Shown: positions 22,806 through 32,979 of the stretch, one piece after another
How the letters are laid out: every line of letters begins with the position of its first letter
Numbering within the stretch: position 1 is the stretch's first letter
DNA from: Botryosphaeria dothidea
Lineage: Eukaryota; Ascomycota; Dothideomycetes; Botryosphaeriales; Botryosphaeriaceae
Length of the DNA stretch: 64,000 nucleotides
Direction of reading: 5' to 3'
Assembly (NCBI GenBank): GCA_011503125.2
Contig: WWBZ02000016.1
Span: 4,836,001-4,900,000, forward strand
Made by a program: the position numbers and the translations under genes
The notes under the pieces: generated by a model
What the model was told of the DNA's origin: nothing
What the model saw: only the letters and a program-made list of their open reading frames with translations
The model's database searches: none

Positions 22806-24773
22806 ATGCGTATTGAATCGATTCTGGGCAAACTGTGCCTCATCCTTGCAGCCAGCGATGCCACCGCTGCTGCTGCTCTTCCGGCTCCTGAGAGCCTCGC
22901 AGCTCTTGCAAAGGGCAAACCCGGCGCTGTGAGCCCACCTTCCATACCCAAGATCATCGCGCCTGCCAAACCCAAAGCCGATACTCCCTCCAAAGCTAAG
23001 GGTAAAGCCAGCCCCAAGCCTAAGCTGAGTTCCAGCTCTAAGCCTGCGGCTGTTGCCCCGACACAGTCTTCGACATCCCTCCGATCTTCGTCTGCAACTG
23101 CCATTTCCGCGACATCCACCGGTGATGGGCCTTTGCCTACGTCTTTTGGTGGCCTCTTCCCTACTCCCGGCTTGAGCCTTTTTCCTACGCCTTCGGTTGA
23201 TCTATTCATCCGTGCGCCTGCAGAGGATGCTTCAAAGAACTCTTTCATACCTGAGGCCGTTGCTGCCGCTGTTCCGCCCAAAACACCAGAGCAAGGATCA
23301 CTTGATGGGCCAGACAACCTTCGAATTCGACTCATCGTCCCGGCACCAGCGACGCCGGAAAGACCGGCTCTCGTCAACCGGACAATCCACCTGAAAGGTC
23401 AGGAATGGTATCTGACTGAAATGTTCCGGACCCCCAAGAATGCCGCCACTTTTCCCAATTACACCGCCATCTCTTACCGGTGGTATGACGGCCGCCTCCC
23501 GAACCCGTTCTTCGATGGCTACCTCATGTCTAACTTGACTCTACCCTCTCTCGAAAGCGCAATGCGCAACTCTCCCCAAGAGGCATTCTGGATCGACTGT
23601 TTCAGCATCCCTGCGGAGAAGCCTCTGAAAGGCATAATACTGGACCTTCTTTCCAACATCTTCAGTGCCGCCCATGAGGTCATTGTTCCTCTCGGCCTCA
23701 ATTCACGCAAGACACTTCCCCTTCTTGCCAGCAAATCAGACCTCTCTACCACCCCGCTGCCCGACCTGGAGAGCGCTTTGCAAGACCTCAATCAGGAAGC
23801 ATGGGTGCAGAGCATCTGGACCTACAAAGAGGCTCTCAGCTCGAAGCAATACATCTTCACCGACCGCTCCTGGAAGAAGACCAACAGCGCCACGGGAACC
23901 TCTGAGCCCCAGCTCACCGATCTCAAGTTCTTCAAGCGCATCTCCGAAGCCCTGCACGCCTACACTTCAGCCAAGAAATGGACCGCCTACGACGTCCGTG
24001 CCAACCTCTCCAACGTCGACGCCCTCGAGGACCTTGGCCTCGACCGCCAGCAGAACGAAGAGTCATACACGCGCTCCGTCTTCGAGTCCCTCGCCAGCCT
24101 CGACCGCCGCTACGTCGAGAGCGACAAGAATTTCTTCTGGGGCCTGTACGGCGCCATCACCGAGGACCAGATCCCAGCCAACAAGCCCCACTCCACACTC
24201 TCGGAGCTCTACGAGCGCTTCTTCGAGGTCTGCGAGGGGAAGAACGACTACTCCTTCGTCTACACCACGGCGGAACGGCAGACTGTAGCTGGGAAGGGCG
24301 TCTACCCCAAGCCAGGCCCCATCCACTCCCTCCTCTCGTGGGCAACGGATGCGAACTACCAGACCGGCACGCGCACACCCAAAGGGATCAAGCTGGACGG
24401 CATGGTCACTCTTCAGCCAACAACCGCCCTCGGGCAACGAGGCAAGAAGTTCATCCAGTCGTGGTTCGCGTCCGGCGTGCCCGCCATCACCGACGACGGC
24501 TCTGATGGGTCCATCGCCCGGAAAGTCCTGCAGATCCTCCGCATGATCGACTACTCTGGCAGCGAGGAGTTCGTCCTCACTGACGACGGCATTTTCTTCC
24601 CCCAGCGGCCTGTCGGGCCTAAAGCTACCATCCTGGTGGCCTCGCAGCTTGGGTGGGCCTTCGGGAGCCCGGGCTTTGCGAAGGTCCAGGATGCAACGGG
24701 TGCGACTTACGTTCCTGGTGTTTTTGTTGGACACATTGCGAAGGACAAGGCGGCAGCTGTTTTGATGAGCTGA
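22806..24773 (+). CDS. HET-domain protein with N-terminal signal-like segment
   Basis: Intronless, 655 aa. Residues 1-25 (MRIESILGKLCLILAASDAT) resemble a signal peptide. Residues 30-150 are low-complexity Pro/Lys/Ser, with several SPKPK-like and LFPTP motifs. The HET domain then begins: NYTAISYRWYDG (about residue 219), AFWIDCFSIPAEKPLKG, FSAAHEVIVPLGLNS and AWVQSIWTYKEAL. The C-terminal half is helical and unrecognised, with FFWGLYGAITEDQIPA. HET domains normally act in the cytosol, so a secretory leader is unexpected. Either it is a membrane or secreted variant, or the hydrophobic start is not a working signal. Confidence 0.85.
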   Translation: MRIESILGKLCLILAASDATAAAALPAPESLAALAKGKPGAVSPPSIPKIIAPAKPKADTPSKAKGKASPKPKLSSSSKPAAVAPTQSSTSLRSSSATAISATSTGDGPLPTSFGGLFPTPGLSLFPTPSVDLFIRAPAEDASKNSFIPEAVAAAVPPKTPEQGSLDGPDNLRIRLIVPAPATPERPALVNRTIHLKGQEWYLTEMFRTPKNAATFPNYTAISYRWYDGRLPNPFFDGYLMSNLTLPSLESAMRNSPQEAFWIDCFSIPAEKPLKGIILDLLSNIFSAAHEVIVPLGLNSRKTLPLLASKSDLSTTPLPDLESALQDLNQEAWVQSIWTYKEALSSKQYIFTDRSWKKTNSATGTSEPQLTDLKFFKRISEALHAYTSAKKWTAYDVRANLSNVDALEDLGLDRQQNEESYTRSVFESLASLDRRYVESDKNFFWGLYGAITEDQIPANKPHSTLSELYERFFEVCEGKNDYSFVYTTAERQTVAGKGVYPKPGPIHSLLSWATDANYQTGTRTPKGIKLDGMVTLQPTTALGQRGKKFIQSWFASGVPAITDDGSDGSIARKVLQILRMIDYSGSEEFVLTDDGIFFPQRPVGPKATILVASQLGWAFGSPGFAKVQDATGATYVPGVFVGHIAKDKAAAVLMS

Positions 24774-25455
24774 ACGGCATTATTTTATCCGTCTCTTTTG
24801 AAGTGACTCGTGTGTTTGGTATATTTGAAGTACATACATCCGTCCAAAGCTTTGAAACCTACATAGACCTAGACAGAATATTCTTGGATTTTTTTTTTTT
24901 AAGACAGACTCAATGGAACCGTCGTTTATAAAAATACGCTGTTGAGAAATGCAGGAGCCGATAAGGTAATTGTTGCAGAAAGGCTGTTTTCACCCAATAC
25001 TTTGGGAATAAACTCAGCTCGGCTTTCCAACATCGCATGTACTGTCTACTGTCATGCGCACATCGCCTTGGTATCACGTATTACTTGGTCTGCTTCCTCG
25101 AAACTAAAGGCAATGATTTCCACGTTGGGTGAAGTTGAGGAGCATTGATCCGACTCTTTTCTGGATCTACGTTGTTGATGTATTCGTCCATAGTTCCCCG
25201 TATTCGGGAACCTCGGGCGGAGGAGAACCTGATCAAGCAACGCCAGAGGCTTCGATTCGTATTGATATAACTTTGATTGGTTAATATCCGCCATGCAAGC
25301 ACGGGTTGCAACGCTACCTGTGTGAATGCCCCTATTTTATCATATTGGTCTATTGCAAAGATAAAAGTGGGCGGATACTTATCAGTTCTCGCTGGCTCTT
25401 CCGAGGTGCAACTCAATTTTCTCTACATTGAGAACCTGGACGTGTCACGAACAAC
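24774..25455. other. Intergenic region
   Basis: It contains a T10 tract at about 24891 and no supported gene. Confidence 0.55.
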
Positions 25456-26790
25456 ATGGTCTGTTTTACAAGTATGTGTGTTGCATTAGCTGCCGTTGCT
25501 TCTTGTGCAGGCAGTTCCGTTACCGGATCTCCGCCGAGGTATGCTGCTGTTGGACCTCGAAATAGCGATTGAGTTTGACACTGTCTCCAGAGGATGCGGT
25601 GCAGAGGTTCGCGAAGAAGGAACCCTTCGCACGCGCTCGCAGATGTCGGTAGTCAAGCCGCACGTACGAGTACGGCAGGCAAACTCGACCAATGCTACTG
25701 TGGAGTTGCCAGTACGTTGAAAGAGCTCCTTGGGGAGAATTACCTGACGTCTCGCCAAGTTCTACTTCCACATCATCCTTGCCGAGAACAACCATACGAC
25801 AGACTTCATCACAGATGAACTTCTTACTCAGCAGCTGGACATCTTGAATGCCGGATTCGCGGATATGGGGTATAAGTTCAATCTGATCGAAACAACCCGT
25901 ACTGTCAATGACACCTGGTACTTATTTATTTCTAAGAAAGGGGAAATTGTCGTTGATTCCCACTGCAGGTTTTACAACGCTACTCAGTACGGTCCAATTG
26001 AAAAGGACATGAAGACAGCGCTTCACAAGGGCGACAGGAAAACATTGAATACCTACGTAATGGGGTACGTGTTCCTGCATATACTCCTCAGATAGTAGGC
26101 CTAATAGCCCTCAGAACATGGGACGCAAGCATATCTGCCTGGTCGAGCCTTCCGATGGATGTTGGGACGCCGGAGTGGACCCAGGAAGCCTGGATCATAG
26201 ATGACGGCATTGTGCTACACAACTCAGTCCTGCTTAATGGCAGCAATGCCTATGGATGGAACAAGGGCAAGTCACTGGTTCATGAGGCAGGCCACGTATG
26301 TCCAGAATCCCTTTTACTGATTTACGAACGAAAATAACTCACCCATTCACTTAGTGGGTTGGACTCTACCACACCTTTTCCGGTGGCTGCGAGTTCAACT
26401 TTGACTACGTTGATGACACTCCTCTGGAGGCTGTGCCAGAAGCTTCAATCGATGCACTCGGAGGATGTCCGATTGGCAGAGATTCATGCCCGGATGTCCC
26501 AGGCCTTGATCCCATTCGTATGTCATCATCGAAAACGACCCCATGTTTACCACTGACTTTGCATAGACAATTTCATGGATTATTGTTGGGAGGAACAGGG
26601 TCTGATCGAACCAAGGGTCAACACCGAAAATTTGTTATATAGCTACTATATAAGAGGAACCGGGTCACCTACCCTCCTCCTCCTCATGCCAATCTACGAT
26701 GAACTTCACTCCCTATACAAGTGATGATTGCCGGACCGAGTTCACACCGGGACAAATTGCATACGGCCACGGATCTCGCCGCTGTTGTCG
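25456..26790 (+). pseudogene. M43 (MEP1-like) secreted metalloprotease, interrupted by an LTR
   Basis: The C-terminal two thirds are clear. KFYFHIILAENNHTTDF begins the catalytic domain, and after an intron (from 26065, GTACGT) comes TWDASISAWSSLPM. The zinc site HEAGHWVGLYH is assembled across a second intron (GTATGT...TTAG). DDTPLEAVPEA, GGCPIGRDSC and the Met-turn NFMDY follow after a third intron. Directly after NFMDY a 136-bp LTR is inserted (26584-26719), and beyond it the frame resumes with SDDCRTEFTPGQIAYG, the expected continuation. The N-terminal part from a signal-like start at 25456 is spread over three frames. The family is extracellular. This copy is dead; its 3' end is approximate. 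Confidence 0.8.
26584..26719 (-). mobile_element. 136-bp solo LTR, copy A
   Basis: On the minus strand it reads TG...CA with a TATA-like CTTATATAG and the core ATTGGCATGAGGAGG. A second copy of identical length lies at 32254-32389. No 5-bp target duplication is visible. It sits inside the M43 gene. Confidence 0.75.
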
Positions 26791-27895
26791 TGCTGGCCTA
26801 CTTCGTATCACTTTAGCAACAATACAAGCCAGATACTCGGTGGTGTGACTTACTGGTAAGGTTCTGCTGAGGCGGCGAAGACCATAAATTGCTCGCACGC
26901 CTATCATAGAAGCATTAGACCGTGAATATTGCTCACATATTGTGAAGATCCCCTACTAAACACCCAAAGCTACGCCGTAAAGCAGCAACAAGTGCGCCGC
27001 CAACATGACAGGCTACGCTCCCAAGGGAGGAGGAGTCCTGGGCGCTGCAGCCATGTCGAAGACGTATGGAATTTTTGGGAATTTTTTTTTTTTGGTGGAG
27101 AGGAAGACTCATGAGAGCATTGCAGCTGACGTCTGTCGTGGATATCCCGTTTAGTGCTACTTGCATGTCCATTTCCATGTGAAGTGGTTGGAGTTTTTGA
27201 TACAGCATAGACTTTTCCCCAAACGGCATAGACGCGTTCGAAGTCGAATTTCAAAAGAATTCCCTACATCTCACATGTACAACCGGTGATGCATTAGTGG
27301 CTAGCTGCGGAGTATTTCCGCTAAATACGTCAGCAGAGGATTGGCAGTACCTGGAACTGAGATAGTGTGCTACTCTCAAGTTCGACGAATACTGTCGCAG
27401 CGAATTCTGTTGCCTAAAATCTCGAATGGTCGGCCGATGTGCGTCCGTGTCCGCCGTCCGTGTGTGACGTTGAACTTCGAAAATTTTGGACTTCAAACAA
27501 ATCACTCTAGGATTGTTCTCTCGAAATTTGGACGCTCTGAACCCCTTTCAGCTTGTTCATTGCGTAGTATTCAGAATTAATTTCAATGTTCAACGGTTCT
27601 CGAAATTTAAACAAAGGCTTCCTAGAGTAGTTGGAAGTGTTCTACAACCCCATTTCTTCCAGCGGTCTAGTGCTTACCCGGCGGCACGGGAGACTAGCGT
27701 GATAGAGTTTAAGGAGACATGATTCCACCGAATGACAAATGATGCTGAGGAACACAAGCTGCATCGGCACTCCGTGAAGGCCGCCCGGCCGACACCTGTA
27801 AGTGTATAGCGGCATATAAACAGACGCCTCAACGTCATGACCTCCCACATCCAACCACCCCTCCCCACACAACACACACCACCACCATCACCACC
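26791..27895. other. Intergenic region
   Basis: It contains a T11 tract at about 27076 and the promoter of the next gene. No coding region is supported. Confidence 0.55.
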
Positions 27896-29012
27896 ATGCA
27901 AAACGTCGACATCCCCCCCGGCTCCAACGTCCTCATCACCGGCGTCAATGGCCTCATCGCCAGCAATATCGTCAGTAATCCCAATCTCCACATCAAAAGC
28001 ACAACGCAACTGACACGTGACGAACCCCTTCCAGGCCGAAGAATTCCTGGCCCTCAACTACAACGTCATCGGCACCGTCCGCTCGACCACGCGCTGCGCC
28101 TGGCTGATCCCCTTCTTCCAGGCCCGCCACACGCCCACCCGCGGCACCTTCACCCTCATCGAACTCCAAGACCTCGCCGACGAAGCCGCCTTCGCCCGCG
28201 CCTACGCCGCCCACCGCATCGCCGCCGTCTGCCTGACGACGGGCGCCATGGACTTCGGACAGACGTCCCCCGAGCCGTCCGTCGGCCACGCCGTCGAGAC
28301 GATCCGCGCGCCCATGCGCGCCGCGCGGACGCACCCGCACGTGACGAGCTTCGTGCTGACGGGCAGCGTGTGGGCGGTGTACATGCCGCAGGGCGGCGTG
28401 GCGCGCGAGCTGGCGGCCGACACGTACAACGACGACGCGGTCGCGGCGGCGTACAGCGAGGCGTGGGAGGACGCGGGGGCGCGCGGGCTGGCCGTCTTCG
28501 GGGCCGGGTTCGTGGCCAAGGACCGCGCGGCGCGGGCGTTTGTGCGGGAGGAGCGGCCCGGGTTCCGGGCGACTGTGCTGCTGGTGGATTGCGTGATGGG
28601 CCGGATCTTGGATACGGAGGAGCAGGGGTTGCCGACGAGTATCGGGTTCGTGGCTGGGGTGTGGGAGGGCGGGGAGAAGGCGAGGCCGGCGCGCGCGTTG
28701 ATCAAGCCGCAGCATCATGTTGATGTCGAGGACTGTGCGAAGCTGCATGTGGCGGCGGCGGTGAGGGGGGATGTCGTGAATGAGCGGATCTTCACGTTCG
28801 GCGAGCCGTTCACGTGGAATAAAGTGTTGAGGATCTTCAAAAAGAATTGGCCCCAGCAGAAGTTTGACGACGAGGATCCGAGCGAGGGTGAGTGCTTGGC
28901 CAAGGCTCCGAATGAGAGAGGCGCTCAGTTGCTGAGGGATATGGGCGGGAAGGGGTGGACGAGTTTGGAGGAAAGTGTCGTGAAGACGATAGAGACGGGG
29001 AAATTGGTGTGA
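27896..29012 (+). CDS. NAD(P)-binding reductase/epimerase-like protein (extended SDR fold)
   Basis: Two exons (27896-27970 and 28035-29012; a 64-nt GTCAGT...CAG intron) give 350 aa. The first exon holds the Rossmann glycine motif NVLITGVNGLIASNI, and exon 2 continues AEEFLALNYNVIGTVRS. The ending is SLEESVVKTIETGKL. It resembles the fungal ketoreductase/aldehyde reductase branch of extended SDRs. The YxxxK pair is not intact: the nearest candidate, GAGFVAKDRAARAF, has the Lys but Gly where Tyr is expected. Catalysis by the usual route is therefore doubtful. The substrate is unknown. It was not assigned to a gene cluster, because no backbone enzyme is near. Confidence 0.8.
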
Positions 29013-29658
29013 GCAATTGACAGCTTCTGCCTTGGAGGAACAAGCCGACAGTGAAGGAAGAATTTTGAACACTGCTCACACATTCATACGGCGTGATGGC
29101 ATTGCAATTTCTGGTTGGTCAATAGAAGCGAAGGATTCATATGCCCATTGGAGCATTGCAAGAGTACCTGCACGTATCGTTACTTCGCTGTGTCACTTAC
29201 CTGCGTCTCGCTCTTATTATTGATGAATTCAGGGATCCTAAATGTCAGAGTCCATGCAGGATACATCAATTCAGATTGGAAACTTCAGCCGTGCTTTAAT
29301 ATCCACCAAAATTGCAACCCACTTAGTTGAAAGGACGCCCGACTGTGAGCAAGCTCGCTTCATCCTCTATACCTCATTGGATGCAATCATTCACTGCGTA
29401 AATCTTGTACGACCCTGACCAAGTTAGCACACCCAAAATCTTTGGTACACCCCTTTTCGAACAACTTACCAACCCAATCATTAAGATCTCTTTGGAGGGA
29501 AACCGACGGAAGAACATTAGCATTCGTCGGACCCGCGCTAGAGCTGGCATTCTGAGAACAACAGCCGCTCATCCTCGTTCCATCCTCGGTCGTGTGAATA
29601 TAGACGTTCAGGTCCGCCTTTGAATCAGCTACCAGAATCTCTGTAATTGGATCAGCCA
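29013..29658. other. Intergenic region between convergent genes
   Basis: It contains the 3' flanks of the reductase-like gene and the methyltransferase. No gene is supported. Confidence 0.55.
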
Positions 29659-30446
29659 TCAGACCTCACCAGTCCAAGCCTGGAGCAGCAGCACGTTCTT
29701 ACCGCTAAATCCAGCTTGCTGCAACCACGTTTCGTAATCCGCCACTTGGCTCGCGCCGGCGATACAGCCAACATACATGGACATGTCCGACCTCAGCTCC
29801 TCGGGCAAAGGCTTCTTGGCCAGAATGTCGCAGATGGCCACTCGCCCACCAGGTTTCAGGAGCCGGAACACCTCTTTGAACACGAGCTCTTTCTCAGACT
29901 CGGGCACGAGGTTGATGACGCAGTTGGAAATAATGCAGTCTGCGATGCCCGACTCGAGATCGATTGCGGTGATGCTCGATTGCACCAGAGTGACGTTGGG
30001 GGCGTTGGTTGATGCTTTGATTTTGTTGGCACGGGCAAGCATATCCTGTGCTTGTCAGCATTCTGTGTACGTTTGGGCCTGGTAAACCTCTCTCACCGGA
30101 TTCATGTCGACGCCGATTACTTTGCCCGTGGGTCCCACTCTGGGGGCGGCTTGGAACACATCGAAGCCAGCACCACTCCCAAGGTCTATGACAGTCTCTC
30201 CCTGCCATGGACTATTAGCTTTTGATGTACTGTACTCAGGACATGTGGACTCGCATCGTGCAGGCTGGCAATCGCCAGTGGGTTCCCGCAACTGAGACCC
30301 AGGTTGGCGTCTTGTGAAACGCCCGCCAGAGCCTCGCGGGTGTATCCAAATGATTTGGCAACAGATTCGCTGTACTTGGTATTGTGTCTGTTTGAACGAG
30401 CGCTGTAATGCCTTTGAACTTGCTCATAAATCTGCGAAGAATCCAT
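29659..30446 (-). CDS. Arsenite methyltransferase-like SAM methyltransferase
   Basis: Three exons (30446-30243, 30201-30097, 30045-29659; introns of 41 and 51 nt) give 231 aa. The N-terminus is [21 protein letters not shown] motif I is [15 protein letters not shown], followed by [15 protein letters not shown]. Conserved AS3MT-type blocks follow: [34 protein letters not shown] and [17 protein letters not shown]. Cysteines at SCG, NCVIN and GCIAGA match the places of the As(III)-binding cysteines in this family. Known enzymes methylate arsenite using SAM and thiols in the cytosol. The C-terminus (AWTGEV) is short for the family, so the last domain may be missing. The first intron, with GTCCTG as donor, is the least certain. 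Confidence 0.8.
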
Positions 30447-30788
30447 AGCCGACAGATCCGTAGGAAGTGGTGTTTGGGTTTGACGAAGTGTTCGCTCCGA
30501 CAGCCTGCGACCCGAGGGCTCTTTTATACAGCAAATAAATGTTCGTCATGCTGCCTGTCATCGAGAAATGTTCCCTGATCGGTTGTGCATGTGGCTCTCC
30601 TTGGCCGCAGACCAACTAATCCCAAACCAGAAGTTTTTCGATGCGTCATCGCCTTATCATAGGATTTGCATCGTCCCGCACCCCACTCCATCCCCGCGGC
30701 TTGGTGTGCCATCTTCATGACCACCCTCAACCTTTTGTTATACGAGCAGCTGACCAAACCCCCGAAATACGAACTTGAGAACCGCATC
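30447..30788. promoter_or_regulatory. Divergent promoter: methyltransferase / bZIP
   Basis: About 270-340 bp lie between the methyltransferase start and the bZIP start (ATG 30717 or 30789), so the two share a control region. No specific binding site can be named with confidence. Confidence 0.5.
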
Positions 30789-31646
30789 ATGCCGACCAAC
30801 CCCTCTTACAAGAACCAGACTCACAAATTCTCATCCAAACCCCCGGAACGACAGGCCGCCCGGCTGCGCGAGAACCAACGCCGCCATCGGGCCAGGGTGA
30901 AGAGCCGGATCGCCGCGCTGGAAGCGGCGCTAGCATCCACGCAGAGCCGGCTCGATGCCGCTCTGGGGCGAGCCGACGAGCTCGCCGCGGAGCTTGCAGC
31001 GCTTCAATGCGCGGGGAAGAACGGCGGGCAAGGAATCTCGCCGCCGGGACCGCGGAAAGGCGCCGCCCAGTTGCTCGATGCGCTCGATGGCGGCTGTGGT
31101 GGTGCTGCGGCTTCAGCGTTGCGCGAAGGACGGGAGAGCAGCGGCGAGTCGGACCCGGAAGGCCTCGCCGGAGCGCGCAAGGACAGGCCTGCGCGTTCCG
31201 AGTCGGAGGCATCCTTGTTGGAAGACGACGGAATGGTCCGCCGAGAAAGGTCTGGAGTGCTGAACACTCTGGTGTCTGGTCCAACACCATCCGTTCCCTC
31301 GGCATGCAATCTCTGGAATCGGCGTCCGAGCCCTCATGTGGTCGAGGCACCGAGGAAGTGGGACGGAGGCAGCAGCGGTGAAGCTGAAAAAGAGGAGGAG
31401 GAGGAGGAGGAGGAGCTTCCCGGCAATGCCTGTAGCCACCTGCCACCGCCCGGTCCAGGAGAGTCGACGATGACCTGCCGCGCCGCGTACGCCATCATCG
31501 ACGAGCAAAAGCTGCAAGACGTCGAGCCCGAGACTTTGAGGGTGTGGCTGAGGCCGGGCTTCCGCCGAGCGTCCGTTCCAGGAGGTGAATGTCGGGTCCT
31601 GACGCATTCCTTGTTTGCCTTCGTCGATCACATCTCTTCGCCATGA
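30789..31646 (+). CDS. bZIP transcription factor
   Basis: 285 aa from the ATG at 30789; an in-frame ATG at 30717 would add 24 residues. The basic region ERQAARLRENQRRHRARVKS carries the bZIP N-x7-R signature. The zipper follows (IAALEAALASTQSRLDAALG, then ELAAELAALQ). The middle is Ser/Glu/Gly-rich with a run of eight Glu from (GAG)n codons. The C-terminal block AIIDEQKLQDVEPETLRVWL plus PGFRRASVPGGECRV matches a recurring C-terminal domain of fungal bZIP proteins of unknown role. It is nuclear and binds DNA as a dimer by family. Its divergent placement next to the arsenite-type methyltransferase suggests, but does not show, local regulation. Confidence 0.85.
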   Translation: MPTNPSYKNQTHKFSSKPPERQAARLRENQRRHRARVKSRIAALEAALASTQSRLDAALGRADELAAELAALQCAGKNGGQGISPPGPRKGAAQLLDALDGGCGGAAASALREGRESSGESDPEGLAGARKDRPARSESEASLLEDDGMVRRERSGVLNTLVSGPTPSVPSACNLWNRRPSPHVVEAPRKWDGGSSGEAEKEEEEEEEELPGNACSHLPPPGPGESTMTCRAAYAIIDEQKLQDVEPETLRVWLRPGFRRASVPGGECRVLTHSLFAFVDHISSP

Positions 31647-32979
31647 AGTTTCCAACATCTGTTGGCGTCTCCAGCGTCCAAGCTGGAGGGCATTGCTTGG
31701 GATGCGTTGGAACAGAAAGCATTCGACCGCAGGCGAGCAGAGCGCCACAAAGGCAAGCAGAGGAATATTACCCGCAGAAAATAAAATCAATGTTGCAGCG
31801 ACCGCAATCGAATTTAAAACAAGTGGAGTCACCTCGTCGTCATTACTCTTGCTCAGCTTGTGACCATGACCACCAAGGTCTGTGAATCTGGGGGCAGTGA
31901 TGTGGTTGAGGTTAGCTGGCTCAAGAAAAGGCCGGCAGAATACGCTCTGCCCATGCGATTGGCTGCTGAAGCGAAGCGCCTCATCTTAATGCAGAAGGAG
32001 ACAAAAGTGCAATGGCCTCCAAAGGAAACAATCTCACGGGAAGGGGTAAGCAATTCTCAAGACAAGGCCATCCACATAGACCAGAAAGCTCCTCACCATC
32101 TGCTTCATCTGTTACCCAAGAAGCGACAATTCCTCAATGTATCCGGGAGCTCCGTCGTTGAGGGACTTGCACGCAGGTATGTAGGTGGTTGGACGTGCAC
32201 TTCACCGTGTTCAAATGACCTAGAAAACACACGAATGGTGCAATGAGAGACCATGTTGGGAGGAACAGGGTCTGATTGAACCAAGGGTCAACACCGAGAA
32301 TTTGTTATATAGCTACTGTATAAGAGGGACCGGGTCACCTACTCTCTTCCTCCTCATGCCAATCTACGATGAACTTCACTCCCTATACAAACAACCCACT
32401 TGTTCAATAGACCATAAACTCATTTCTGGCTCCAAGAAGAAACATGAGTAACGCCAAATTTTTTTTGACATGGAGACACCTCCGGCTGGACCCGGAAGGA
32501 GGTGGAATAGCTGTCGAACAGTCTGATTCCCCAGCTGTGTCGTCCGACATGCTTTGAGTCGTCACGCCTTTATTTTTCTATGTCCGAGGCCGAAATGGAA
32601 ATGAGTTTCTTCAGCGAACAACCTGTCGGCTGGGTCGGAGCGGAAAGCGTCAATCGAACTGCTATTGGCGCCAAGGTCAGCTTATCTGACAAGCTGCAGG
32701 ACTCAGTTCCGCCACTCGTCAGTACTGCCGGTTTATTGGATGCGTTATCATCGTTGCGCTGTCTTCCGACTGCTAACTGTAGCTTTCCCCGAGCTACTGC
32801 CGATTGAGTTTGCAGACTGCTTGACCTCCCCACAGTTGATTGAGTTCAACACTAATATATCCGCTTTCCTTACAACATTTATATACCTATGAGGCTACGT
32901 CGGGCTGTAATTTCTCGGTCTGAACGTCCGATTTCTTCTCAAAACTCATCTCAATTCCATACTGTACGTGTTCGCACAA
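31647..32979. other. Intergenic region with LTR copy B
   Basis: An ORF at 31860-32246 (128 codons, Lys-rich) has no recognisable motif and is not supported as a gene. The LTR at 32254-32389 is annotated separately. The rest is the P450 promoter side. Confidence 0.5.
32254..32389 (-). mobile_element. 136-bp solo LTR, copy B
   Basis: Same length and ends as copy A. The visible differences are a handful of transitions (C/T and G/A) and no indels. No target duplication is visible. Confidence 0.75.

Noticed and set aside
26584..26719. The 136-bp insert as a spliced intron
   Set aside because: GT/AG choices at its ends do not restore the M43 frame, and an equal-length copy exists elsewhere outside a gene.
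31860..32246. 128-codon ORF between the bZIP and LTR copy B
   Set aside because: No motif, no upstream leader, and it ends at the LTR; kept only as a note.
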